Of a DNA stretch of 13,542 nt, positions 1 through 7,313 are shown piece by piece. The DNA comes from Betaproteobacteria bacterium (lineage in GTDB: Bacteria; Desulfobacterota; Desulfovibrionia; Desulfovibrionales; Desulfovibrionaceae): assembly GCA_009778295.1 (NCBI GenBank), contig WRKB01000295.1, positions 1 to 13,542 of the forward strand, written 5' to 3'. Under the pieces are notes generated by a model. It was not told the origin of the DNA and ran no database searches. It saw only the letters and a list, made by a program, of their open reading frames with translations. Positions within the stretch are counted from its first letter, which is position 1. The number at the start of each line of letters is the position of its first letter. Made by a program: the position numbers and the translations under genes.

Positions 1-316
1 CGCCGAGAGCGAAACGGACGGGGAGCAACCGGCCGCCCCTGTTGCGCCGGCTGCGCCAGTTGCGGCAGACGAGATGGAAGTGGTCTACGACTTCAACCAC
101 TATTCCGGACTCTGCCGGGTAGCGCTTCGGGTGCGCGTCCCAAGAGACAAGCCCAGTTTGCCGAGCATTTCCGCCCTGTATCCCGGGGCTGACTGGCACG
201 AACGGGAAACTTACGAATTTTTTGGTATTGTCTTTGAGGGACATCCCGATCTTAAACCGTTGCTCCTGCCCGAGGACGCCGATTTCCACCCATTGCGCAA
301 GGACTTCGCCTCATGA
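1..316 (+). CDS. nuoC: NADH-quinone oxidoreductase subunit C (30 kDa subunit), 3' part
   Basis: This is the C-terminal end of the 30-kDa subunit of the complex I connecting arm, which sits in the cytoplasm against NuoD. The frame is open from base 2, so the gene begins before the window; an ATG at 74 is internal. The family signature is clear: [26 protein letters not shown] followed by HPLRKDF at the C terminus. Just before the beta-rich core (EVVYDF, starting at about base 77) the frame encodes roughly 24 residues rich in Ala, Pro, Glu and Asp, which looks like a flexible linker not present in compact NuoC proteins. The stop overlaps the nuoD start as ATGA. The domain identity is secure; whether an N-terminal domain lies upstream of the linker, or a NuoB fusion exists, cannot be seen. 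Confidence 0.95.
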   Translation, partial: AESETDGEQPAAPVAPAAPVAADEMEVVYDFNHYSGLCRVALRVRVPRDKPSLPSISALYPGADWHERETYEFFGIVFEGHPDLKPLLLPEDADFHPLRKDFAS

Positions 317-1431
317 GCGTGCACGCTACGTCCCACATCGGAGAAACCTTTGTCCTGAACCTCGGGCCGCAGCATCCGGCCACTCACGGCGTTCTGCGCA
401 TCAAGCTCACCATGGACGGTGAATACATAGCCCAGGCGGAACCCGTATTGGGGTACTCCCACCGCATGCACGAGAAAATGGCTGAAAACCGTTCCTGGCA
501 CCAATTTTTACCCAATACCGCCCGTATGGACTACCTGCATGCCCTGGCCTTCAATCTGGCCTATGTCTGCCTGGTGGAACGAATGACGGGCATTGAGGCG
601 CCCGAGCGCGCACAGTACATCCGGGTCATCACTACGGAGTTGAACCGCATAGCAAGCCATCTGGTGTGGTTCGGAGCCTTTGTCCTGGATCTCGGAGGTT
701 TTTCTCCGCTTCTCTATGCCTTTGACGACAGAGAGTATATCCTGGATCTTTTGGAAAACGTCACCGGTTCGCGCCTCACCTACTGTTATTTCCGCTTCGG
801 CGGCGTCTATAACGACATCGACGAGGATTTCGTCCCGGGCGTCAAGGATTTCATCAAGCGCATGCGTTCGCGCATCCCCATGTACCACAGCCTTGTGACT
901 AAAAATATTATTCTCGTGAAGCGTCTCAAAGAGATCGGTCCGATCCCGGCGGAAATGTGCCGCAAGTACGGCGCCACAGGGCCGGTGGCCAGGGGCGCGG
1001 GCATCAACTTCGACGTGCGCAAGCACGAGCCTTACTCTCTTTACTCCGCATTCGACTTTGACGTGCCCGTCTATCCGGAAGGCGACTCCATGGCGCGGTA
1101 CATGGTGCGCATGGACGAAATCCTGGAGAGCCTGCGCATCATAGAGCAAGCGGTAAACCGCCTGCCAGACGGTTCCGTCATGGCCGATAAAGTGCCGAAG
1201 TCCATAAAACCGCCCAAGGGCGACTGCTATCAGGCTGTGGAAACGGCGCGCGGCTCCTTCGGCATCCGGGCTGTCAGCGATGGCACGTCTACCCCGTACC
1301 GCATGAAGCTGCGCTCCCCCACATATTCCAATCTGAGTCTCTTTGCCGAGGCCAGCCAGGGCATGCTCCTGCCGGATGCGCTGGCATTGCTCGGCAGCTT
1401 GGATCTGGTGATCCCGGAGATAGACAGGTGA
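313..1431 (+). CDS. nuoD: NADH-quinone oxidoreductase subunit D (49 kDa subunit)
   Basis: NuoD forms, with NuoB and NuoH, the quinone-reduction site of complex I. The 372-residue protein is complete and of normal length for a stand-alone NuoD. It opens with the family signature [11 protein letters not shown] (residues 16-26) and ends in the expected DLVIPEIDR. His25 in the PATHG motif and Tyr74 in RMDYL match the His/Tyr pair that contacts the quinone head group in characterised complexes (Thermus Nqo4 His38 and Tyr87). The Ni-binding cysteines of the related hydrogenase large subunits are absent, so a hydrogenase is excluded. The start is the ATG that overlaps the nuoC stop, implying translational coupling. 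The next gene is nuoH rather than nuoE/F/G, which marks the NADH-module-free operon layout. Confidence 0.97.
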   Translation: MSVHATSHIGETFVLNLGPQHPATHGVLRIKLTMDGEYIAQAEPVLGYSHRMHEKMAENRSWHQFLPNTARMDYLHALAFNLAYVCLVERMTGIEAPERAQYIRVITTELNRIASHLVWFGAFVLDLGGFSPLLYAFDDREYILDLLENVTGSRLTYCYFRFGGVYNDIDEDFVPGVKDFIKRMRSRIPMYHSLVTKNIILVKRLKEIGPIPAEMCRKYGATGPVARGAGINFDVRKHEPYSLYSAFDFDVPVYPEGDSMARYMVRMDEILESLRIIEQAVNRLPDGSVMADKVPKSIKPPKGDCYQAVETARGSFGIRAVSDGTSTPYRMKLRSPTYSNLSLFAEASQGMLLPDALALLGSLDLVIPEIDR

Positions 1432-1441
1432 GGATCCTCTG

Positions 1442-2443
1442 ATGACACTTCATCCAGAACTGGTCGAACTCATACGTATTGTAGCCTATATTGTTGGGCT
1501 TATTATTTTTATTGCCTTAAACGCCGCCTATCTGGTGTGGGTGGAGCGCAAGGTCGCGGGGCATATCCAGCGGCGGATCGGCCCCAAAGAAGTCGGTCCC
1601 TGGGGACTTTTGCAGCCCATAGCCGATGGATTGAAGCTTATGACCAAGCAACTCATCATCCCCTATGGCGTGGACGTGACGCTTTTCAAAATCGCCCCCA
1701 TCCTGGTCATGATCCCGTCCGTCATGTGTTTTGTGACCATACCCTTTGGCGAGAACCTGGTCGCCAGGAACCTGGACGTGGGGCTTCTGGCCATCTTCGC
1801 CTTTGCCTCTGTGAATGTCCTGGGTTTGCTCTTCGGGGCATGGGGATCGCGCAACAAGTTCGCAATCATTTCCGCGGCGCGCGTGGTCTCCCAAAACGTA
1901 GCCTATGAAATTCCCATGCTGGTGGTGGTGATTACCATTGTGATGGTAAGCGGCAGCATGAATCTGCACGACATCGTCACTCAGCAGATGGGCGGGTTCT
2001 GGCACTGGAACATCTTCAAGTTCACGGCCAGCCCACTCATGCCTGTGGCCTTCATCATCTTCTTCGTGTGTATGCTGGCCGAGACCAACCGGGCGCCCTT
2101 CGACATGGCCGAATCCGAGAGCGAACTCGTGGCCGGAGCCTTCACCGAATACCCGGGCATGGGGTTCGGTATCTTCTTTATGGCTGAATATGCCAACATC
2201 GTGGTGGGAGCGAGCCTTGCCACCATCCTCTTTTTGGGCGGATGGGACAGCCCCGTCGGAATCTTCCCCGGAGTGATCTGGTTTTTGCTCAAGATGTACG
2301 CCCTCGTCTTCACCGTCATCTGGATCCGCTGGACGTTTCCCAGAACCACCTTCTATAGCCTGCTCAATCTTTCCTGGAAGATACTCATCCCGATATCTTT
2401 CGCCAATCTTGTCCTCACCAGCGCGATGCTCAAGGTGTTCTAA
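1442..2443 (+). CDS. nuoH: NADH-quinone oxidoreductase subunit H
   Basis: NuoH (ND1) is the membrane subunit that closes the quinone chamber and links electron transfer to the pumping arm. The 333-residue product has about eight hydrophobic helices and the family motifs: WVERKVAGHIQRRIGP (residues 33-48), AYEIPM (154-159), and the acidic loop ETNRAPFDMAESESELV (214-230), whose carboxylates lie at the start of the proton-transfer chain. The loop sequence AGAFTEYPGM departs a little from the commoner AGYNVEYSG form. The start ATG lies 10 bases after nuoD; TGAGGA at 1429-1434, overlapping the nuoD stop, can serve as ribosome-binding site. The stop is followed after one base by nuoI. Confidence 0.97.
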   Translation: MTLHPELVELIRIVAYIVGLIIFIALNAAYLVWVERKVAGHIQRRIGPKEVGPWGLLQPIADGLKLMTKQLIIPYGVDVTLFKIAPILVMIPSVMCFVTIPFGENLVARNLDVGLLAIFAFASVNVLGLLFGAWGSRNKFAIISAARVVSQNVAYEIPMLVVVITIVMVSGSMNLHDIVTQQMGGFWHWNIFKFTASPLMPVAFIIFFVCMLAETNRAPFDMAESESELVAGAFTEYPGMGFGIFFMAEYANIVVGASLATILFLGGWDSPVGIFPGVIWFLLKMYALVFTVIWIRWTFPRTTFYSLLNLSWKILIPISFANLVLTSAMLKVF

Positions 2444-2444
2444 C

Positions 2445-2891
2445 ATGTATACCTACCTCAAGGAAATCTGCGTCGGAACATGGAGCCTCCTGGTGGGCCT
2501 GGCCATCACCATCAGGTACTTTTTCCAGCCTGTGGTCACGGTGCAGTACCCGCACCAAGCTCTGCCCATGCCGCCGCGATTCAGAGGACACACCGAACTT
2601 GTATGGGATGAAAAAAAAGCGGGCCACAAATGCATCGCGTGCATGGCCTGCCAGCGGGCATGCCCCTCCGGCTGCATCACCATACTCGGAGAAAAAGGCG
2701 AGGGCGTGAAGCAGAAGACCACCCTCGCCAGCTACAAACTCAACTTTACCACATGCAGCCTGTGCGGTTTATGCGTGGAGTCCTGCCCCACAAAAGCCCT
2801 GGACTTTTCCAAGGAGTTCAATCTTGCCGGAACCACGAAAGAAACCTATGTTTATGACCTCTTAAAGCGTTTTGAGGAGAAGTATTCATGA
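2445..2891 (+). CDS. nuoI: NADH-quinone oxidoreductase subunit I, 2x[4Fe-4S] ferredoxin-type
   Basis: NuoI carries the two tetranuclear Fe-S clusters N6a and N6b that pass electrons to the last cluster in NuoB. Two complete CxxCxxCxxxCP motifs are present: Cys63/66/69/73 (CIACMACQRACP) and Cys104/107/110/114 (CSLCGLCVESCP). The 148-residue length is typical of the bacterial subunit, with an amphipathic N-terminal segment (LLVGLAITIRYFF) that would lie on the membrane. The ATG at 2445 is chosen over an in-frame TTG at 2409 because the longer form only reads back into nuoH, and AAGGTG at 2432-2437 is correctly spaced. The stop overlaps the nuoJ start as ATGA. Without NuoE/F/G nearby, this ferredoxin-like subunit may face the primary electron donor directly; that is inference. 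Confidence 0.96.
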   Translation: MYTYLKEICVGTWSLLVGLAITIRYFFQPVVTVQYPHQALPMPPRFRGHTELVWDEKKAGHKCIACMACQRACPSGCITILGEKGEGVKQKTTLASYKLNFTTCSLCGLCVESCPTKALDFSKEFNLAGTTKETYVYDLLKRFEEKYS

Positions 2892-3427
2892 ACCCGTCCC
2901 TGTTCTCGTTCGAGGGGCTTGCGGGGCTCATCTTCCTGGCCTGTATCGTCTGCACCCTGGCCGGGGCGCTCATCGCCACCAACACCCTCAGGCTTATCCG
3001 GGCGGTCGCCGGGCTTGCCATGTGCTTTCTCGGGCTGTCGGGGGTTTATGTGTTTCTCGGCAGCCCGTTCGTAGCCCTCATGCAGCTTCTCATTTACGTA
3101 GGCGCGGTGTGCACCACCATCATCTTCGCCGTCATGCTGGCCGAAACCAAAGCGGCCAGGCACGTAACCCCGCGTGGGAAGCCGCGCGTCGTTTTGGCCA
3201 TTATAGTGAGTTTTGTTCTCGCCTGGGCGCTCATTCAGCTCGGGCTCAACACCGAATGGCCCAATCTCTCCGGCAATGCATGGGAACAAGGACTCGGCAG
3301 CGTGGAGAATATCGGAACATCGCTCCTGACTACCTATTCCATGAGTTTTGAACTGATCTCCCTGGTACTTCTGGCGGCCATTGCAGGTTCGCTCGTTCTC
3401 GCCCGGACGGGAAGGCACAAATCATGA
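2888..3427 (+). CDS. nuoJ: NADH-quinone oxidoreductase subunit J
   Basis: NuoJ (ND6) is a five-helix membrane subunit next to NuoH and NuoK whose third helix takes part in conformational coupling. The 179-residue product has predicted helices at about 10-30, 36-57, 61-85, 100-120 and 153-173. Helix 3 contains the family core ALMQLLIYVGAVCTTIIF, including the conserved Tyr70-Val-Gly-Ala. The C-terminal motif GTSLLTTYSMSFELISLVLL (143-162) is also family-typical. The start is set by the ATGA overlap with nuoI and the end by an ATGA overlap with nuoK, so the three genes are translationally coupled. No unusual residues were seen. Sequence conservation of NuoJ is low in general, but position and motifs make the call firm. 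Confidence 0.95.
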   Translation: MNPSLFSFEGLAGLIFLACIVCTLAGALIATNTLRLIRAVAGLAMCFLGLSGVYVFLGSPFVALMQLLIYVGAVCTTIIFAVMLAETKAARHVTPRGKPRVVLAIIVSFVLAWALIQLGLNTEWPNLSGNAWEQGLGSVENIGTSLLTTYSMSFELISLVLLAAIAGSLVLARTGRHKS

Positions 3428-3750
3428 ACATACTGACCTTATACACAAATTTGGGCGTCTACCTGGTACTGGGAGCTCTTCTTTTTGCTCTTGGCTTCTA
3501 CGGCATGGCGCGCCGGCGGAGTTTCATCGGGATGCTGATCGCGGCGGAATTGATCCTGGCCGGAGCTTCGGTCAACTTTATGGCCTTCAGCCGCCTGCTG
3601 TCGCCGAGCCCCGCCACCGGGCAGATCGTCACCCTGTTCATCATGGCTGTGGCCGCAGCCGAGGTAGCCATCACGCTTTCGATCATCATCGCCGTGTACC
3701 GCAACTACAAGTCCATCGACGCCGAGGATGTCTCGGAATTGAAAGGATAG
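3424..3750 (+). CDS. nuoK: NADH-quinone oxidoreductase subunit K
   Basis: NuoK (ND4L) is a three-helix subunit, related to MrpC, that provides two buried glutamates to the proton path between NuoH/J and the antiporter-like subunits. The 108-residue product has the expected pattern: Glu42 in helix 2 (LIAAELILAGASVNFMAF) and Glu80 in helix 3 (AVAAAEVAITLSIIIAVYR), matching E36 and E72 of the E. coli protein. It starts in an ATGA overlap with nuoJ and ends 11 bases before the first MrpD-like gene. The charged C-terminal tail (about residues 92-108) is usual for the family. Confidence 0.97.
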   Translation: MNILTLYTNLGVYLVLGALLFALGFYGMARRRSFIGMLIAAELILAGASVNFMAFSRLLSPSPATGQIVTLFIMAVAAAEVAITLSIIIAVYRNYKSIDAEDVSELKG

Positions 3751-3759
3751 AAGGAAGGG
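3751..3759 (+). promoter_or_regulatory. Shine-Dalgarno site of the first MrpD-like gene
   Basis: The purine run AAGGAAGGG directly follows the nuoK stop and ends two bases before the ATG at 3762, with its AAGGA core seven bases from it. It fixes the start there rather than at upstream codons of the same frame, which would read through nuoK in another phase. Confidence 0.7.
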
Positions 3760-3761
3760 CC

Positions 3762-5258
3762 ATGGACGCCATTGTTTCCGTCAAGCCGCTTCTGGCCGTG
3801 CTTGCAGCCTTAGCGGGATCCCTGCTGGTCATGCTTTCCGGGAAGCGGCCCAACGTGCGCGAGAGTTTTTCCACGCTCGCCGCCGCGATCATGTTTTGCA
3901 TCGTCCTCTCCATGGTTCCGGACGTGGCCCCGGCCCCTCTGGGGCAGGGCAGAACCCTGGTCTGTCCGCTTGCATCGCTCCTGCCGGGGGTGAATATCGC
4001 TTTCCGGGCCGATCCGTTCTCCATGATCTTTGCCCTGGCCGCCTCGTTTCTGTGGATTATCGCTGTGTTTTACTCCATGGGCTACATGCGGGGCCTTCGC
4101 GAGCACGCCCAGACCCGCTTCAACGCATGCTTCGCCCTGGCTCTGTTCGGAGCCATGGGCGTGGCCTTTTCGGACAGCCTCCTCACCCTCTATCTTTTTT
4201 ACGAGATCGTAAGCATCACCACCTATCCGCTGGTGGCCCACCACCAGGATGAAGAAGGGTACGAGGGGGCAAAAAAGTACATTGTGTATCTCACGACCAC
4301 GGCCAAAGGACTCATCCTGCCGGCCATGATCCTCATCTATGTGCTGACCGGCTCGCTCGACTTCGCGCACAACATACGCCAGGGCATTTTTCCGCCGGAC
4401 GTGAACGCCCTTCTGGTGACCATCCTCTATGTCTGCTGCATACTGGGCTTTGCCAAAAACGGCATCATGCCCTTCCATAACTGGCTGCCCGGCGCCATGG
4501 TGGCGCCCACTCCGGTCTCGGCCCTCCTGCATGCGGTGGCCGTGGTCAAGGTAGGCGTCTTCTGCACTACGCGCGTCATGCTCTACGTCTTCGGCACGGA
4601 TATCATGCAGGCGTTGAACCTGGGCGTGCCAACCGCCTACTTTGTTTCCTTCACCATCCTGGCCGCCTCAATCATCGCCCTGTCCAAGGACAATCTGAAG
4701 GCGCGGCTCGCTTATTCCACCGTGAGCCAGCTCTCCTACATTGTGCTTGGCGTGGCCCTGCTCACTCCTGACGGCATCCAGGGCGGACTTATCCACATCG
4801 CCAACCACGCATTTTCCAAGATCACCCTCTTCTTCTGTGCCGGCGCCATATACGTGGCCACCCACAAAAAATCCATCTCCGAGATGAGCGGACTCGGGCG
4901 CGTCATGCCCTTCACCTTCGCGGCCTTTGCCGTAGCCTCGCTCTCCATGATTGGAGCTCCGCCGGTAGCCGGTTTTGTGACCAAATGGAAACTTTTGGTG
5001 GGAGCAATGGAAATGCCCGCGCATTCTACAGGCATCCTCCTGGTGCTTCTGGCCAGCACAATCCTCAACGCCGCCTATTTCGCGCCCGTCACCTACCGGG
5101 CCTTTTTCGGCAAACGACCGGACGGAGAGGCCGACACAGGCATCCAGGAAGCCCCTCTCGCCATGGTCGTCCCGTTGATGATTGCCGCGTTTATTTCGCT
5201 CATAATGGGTATTTACCCGGATTTCTTTATGATGTTTGTCAAGGCGGTGACAGGATGA
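3762..5258 (+). CDS. Proton-conducting antiporter-like subunit, MrpD/NuoM-like (first extra copy)
   Basis: This is a 498-residue polytopic membrane protein of the NuoL/M/N-MrpA/D family, expected to translocate H+ (or Na+) in the membrane arm. Key charged residues are all present: Glu148 in TM5 (LFYEIVSITTYPL), Lys232 in TM7 (AKNGIMPFHNWLPGAM), Lys263 in TM8 (HAVAVVKVGVF) and Lys353 in TM12 (NHAFSKITLFF). The APTPVSALLHA stretch (248-258) is a hallmark of the family. It ends after the usual core helices and lacks a NuoL lateral arm, so it resembles MrpD or NuoM more than NuoL. The start at 3762 is supported by a strong ribosome-binding site. Its stop overlaps the start of the following small gene as ATGA. 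It is the first of four such subunits in the operon; the exact subfamily name is uncertain. Confidence 0.88.
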   Translation: MDAIVSVKPLLAVLAALAGSLLVMLSGKRPNVRESFSTLAAAIMFCIVLSMVPDVAPAPLGQGRTLVCPLASLLPGVNIAFRADPFSMIFALAASFLWIIAVFYSMGYMRGLREHAQTRFNACFALALFGAMGVAFSDSLLTLYLFYEIVSITTYPLVAHHQDEEGYEGAKKYIVYLTTTAKGLILPAMILIYVLTGSLDFAHNIRQGIFPPDVNALLVTILYVCCILGFAKNGIMPFHNWLPGAMVAPTPVSALLHAVAVVKVGVFCTTRVMLYVFGTDIMQALNLGVPTAYFVSFTILAASIIALSKDNLKARLAYSTVSQLSYIVLGVALLTPDGIQGGLIHIANHAFSKITLFFCAGAIYVATHKKSISEMSGLGRVMPFTFAAFAVASLSMIGAPPVAGFVTKWKLLVGAMEMPAHSTGILLVLLASTILNAAYFAPVTYRAFFGKRPDGEADTGIQEAPLAMVVPLMIAAFISLIMGIYPDFFMMFVKAVTG

Positions 5259-5506
5259 TAGTTCGGCTCATCGACTTTTTGCGTGACAGGCTCGGTCTTG
5301 TCATCAATATCTGTTACGTGGCGCTCGGGCTTCTGGTGCTCTGGGACACGCTTTTCGTGGACAAAGGGCACGCCGAATTCTGGTTCGAGAAGCTGCCCGG
5401 CTTCTGGTCCGTGTTCGGTTTTCTGGCCTGCGTGGTCATCATCCTCTTCTCCAAGTGGTTCGGCCACCTGGGCATCATGACCCGCGAGGATTATTATGAT
5501 CGCTAA
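5255..5506 (+). CDS. Small two-helix membrane protein of the complex I operon, function unknown
   Basis: This 83-residue protein has two predicted membrane helices, about residues 14-33 and 50-67, joined by a short charged loop (VDKGHAEFWFEKLPGF) and ending in the acidic/aromatic tail MTREDYYDR. It belongs to no NuoA-N subunit I can name, though I recall similar small proteins with a LPGF...GF.ACV...SKW core and EDYYD end in operons of this kind in other deltaproteobacteria. Start: the ATG overlapping the preceding stop (ATGA, 5255-5258). End: it overlaps the next antiporter-like gene by 11 bases. The double overlap implies its synthesis is coupled to both antiporter-like neighbours, so it is a good candidate for an accessory or structural subunit between them. 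MrpF or MrpG relatives are alternatives I cannot support from sequence. Confidence 0.82.
   Translation: MIVRLIDFLRDRLGLVINICYVALGLLVLWDTLFVDKGHAEFWFEKLPGFWSVFGFLACVVIILFSKWFGHLGIMTREDYYDR
5486..5490 (+). promoter_or_regulatory. Shine-Dalgarno site inside the small gene
   Basis: GAGGA lies five bases before the ATG at 5496, inside the last codons of the small membrane-protein gene. It supports that ATG as the true start of the second antiporter-like subunit, despite the 11-base overlap. Confidence 0.65.
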
Positions 5507-7292
5507 CGTCTGGCTGCACCCGACGCTTATCTATCTGATCGGCGCATTTTTTCTGCCCCTGATCCCGCGGGGGCTGAGAAAGCCGTATCTCGTTTTCGTA
5601 CCTTGCCTGGCCTTTCTCGGCGTGCTCACCATGAACGGCAGCCACGGCGTCCACGGCGTGTTCCAGTATCTGGACTGGACCGTGATATTCGGCCGGGTTG
5701 ACGCCTTAAGCCTGGTGTTTGCCCACATTATGACGCTTATGTGCGTCATCGGCACCATCTATGGCCTGCATGTGGAACGCGACGCCGAACACATCGCGGC
5801 GTGGCTCTATGTGGCCGGCTCGCTTGGGGTCATCTTTTGCGGCGACTACCTGACGCTTTTTCTCTTCTGGGAGCTCATGGCCTTTTCGTCGGTATTTCTT
5901 ATCTGGTTCAGGGGCCGCAAGCAGTCGCTCGGCGCAGGCTACCGCTATCTCCTGGTGCATGTGGCCGGCGGATTGTTTCTTCTGGCCGGGATCATCCTGC
6001 GTTACAAGGCCACCGGTGGTGATCTCTCGTTCGGCCCCATTGGCGTGGACCATCCCACCCTGCCCACCTATCTCATCATGATCGGCTTTATCCTGAACGC
6101 GGCAGTGCCCCCGTTGCACGCCTGGCTTCCCGATGCATATGCCGAAGCTACGGTCAACGGCGCGGTGTTCATGTGCGCCTTTACCACCAAGACCGCTATC
6201 TATGCCCTGTGCCGCGCTTTCGCCGGCATGGAGATCCTCGTGCCCCTCGGGGTGTGCATGGCCCTCTACGGTGTTGTCTATGCGGTGCTTGAAAACAACA
6301 TCCGCAAGCTCCTGGCCTACCACATCATAAGCCAGGTGGGGTACATGGTGGCCGGAGTCGGGATAGGCACCGAGCTGGCCATTAACGGCGCCTGCGCCCA
6401 CGCATTTGCCCATATCCTTTACAAGGGCCTGCTCTTTATGGGATGCGGCTCAGTGCTGCACATGACCGGCAAGAGCGACTTTTCGGAACTTGGCGGGCTG
6501 TACGACAAAATGCCCAAGACTTTTGTGTATACCTTGATCGGGGGCCTTTCCATATCCGCGTTCCCGCTCTTCAGCGGCTTTGTCAGCAAATCCATGATCG
6601 TGGCGGCCGGAATGGAATCCCACCACGCCACGGCGGCACTCCTTTTGCTGGTGGCGTCAGCGGGCACCTTCCTGCATACAGGTCTTAAGGTGCCCTATTT
6701 CATATGGTTCGGGAAAAACAATTGCAGCGCGCAAACCCGCGAACTGGCCAAAGACCCGCCGAGCAACATGCAGTGGGGCATGGCCATCGCCGCTTTTCTC
6801 TGCATCTTCATCGGCTGCTACACGCCCTATCTTTATTCCATGCTGCCCTATCAGGCGGCGGCCGCCGAATACCATCCGTACGAGCTCTCGCACATCTCCG
6901 AAACCCTGCAAATCCTTTTGTTCACAGCCCTGGGATTCTTCCTGCTGCTTAAAAAGCTCACGCCTGAGGCCAAGATCAGCCTCGACATGGACTGGTTTTA
7001 CCGCATGGGGGGACGCGCCTTCGCGTGGTTCGCCCAAAAGCCCGTGCAGGGAGCGGACAACGTGGTCAGCGAAGCCTACCGGACCACGGGGCTTGTCCCG
7101 CTTATGGCTACCGCCCGCTTCTGGTCCTGGTTTGACTGGAACGGCATCGATCTGGTTGTCGACGGCATTGCCCGCACGGTGCGGAACGCCGGGGCAAATC
7201 TTCGGCACATGCAAAGCGGCCAGCTCCAGGTGAGCATCCTCGCGGCAATGTCTCTTGTGGCGATAGCCCTCGTACTGTATGTTTTCGTCTGA
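5496..7292 (+). CDS. Antiporter-like subunit with NuoL-type C-terminal lateral arm (MrpD-like core)
   Basis: This 598-residue membrane protein most likely fills the distal NuoL position. The core has Glu126 in TM5 (LFLFWELMAFSSVFLIW), Lys232 in TM8 (AFTTKTAIYAL) and Lys310 in TM12 (AHILYKGLLF). In TM7 the usual lysine is replaced by Asn201 (GFILNAAVPPLHAWLPDAY), a pattern I associate with an MrpD-like subfamily rather than classic NuoL. After the core, residues about 468-486 form another helix. Residues about 495-572 are amphipathic and rich in Trp and Phe (for example WFYRMGGRAFAWFAQ, FWSWFDWNGIDLVVDG), and a final helix (578-597) follows the LRHMQSGQLQ motif, as at the end of NuoL. That layout fits a lateral helix bracing neighbouring pumps. 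The next gene, nuoM, begins 21 bases later. Calling it nuoL outright is avoided because the core is divergent. Confidence 0.87.
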   Translation: MIANVWLHPTLIYLIGAFFLPLIPRGLRKPYLVFVPCLAFLGVLTMNGSHGVHGVFQYLDWTVIFGRVDALSLVFAHIMTLMCVIGTIYGLHVERDAEHIAAWLYVAGSLGVIFCGDYLTLFLFWELMAFSSVFLIWFRGRKQSLGAGYRYLLVHVAGGLFLLAGIILRYKATGGDLSFGPIGVDHPTLPTYLIMIGFILNAAVPPLHAWLPDAYAEATVNGAVFMCAFTTKTAIYALCRAFAGMEILVPLGVCMALYGVVYAVLENNIRKLLAYHIISQVGYMVAGVGIGTELAINGACAHAFAHILYKGLLFMGCGSVLHMTGKSDFSELGGLYDKMPKTFVYTLIGGLSISAFPLFSGFVSKSMIVAAGMESHHATAALLLLVASAGTFLHTGLKVPYFIWFGKNNCSAQTRELAKDPPSNMQWGMAIAAFLCIFIGCYTPYLYSMLPYQAAAAEYHPYELSHISETLQILLFTALGFFLLLKKLTPEAKISLDMDWFYRMGGRAFAWFAQKPVQGADNVVSEAYRTTGLVPLMATARFWSWFDWNGIDLVVDGIARTVRNAGANLRHMQSGQLQVSILAAMSLVAIALVLYVFV

Positions 7293-7313
7293 TTTTCCAA
7301 GGGAGAACGGGGA

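Noticed and set aside
2409..2444. TTG start giving NuoI 12 extra residues
   Set aside because: It lies inside nuoH and adds a non-family leader; ATG at 2445 has a well-spaced ribosome-binding site and normal length.
3381..3761. N-terminal extension of the first MrpD-like gene back across nuoK
   Set aside because: The extension is an out-of-frame reading of nuoJ and nuoK sequence; the strong ribosome-binding site and hydrophobic start at 3762 fit the family length.
4985..5254. Extension of the small membrane-protein gene upstream into the MrpD-like gene
   Set aside because: The extra 90 codons are an Arg/Gly/Pro-rich shadow frame; the ATGA overlap at 5255 gives a clean two-helix protein.
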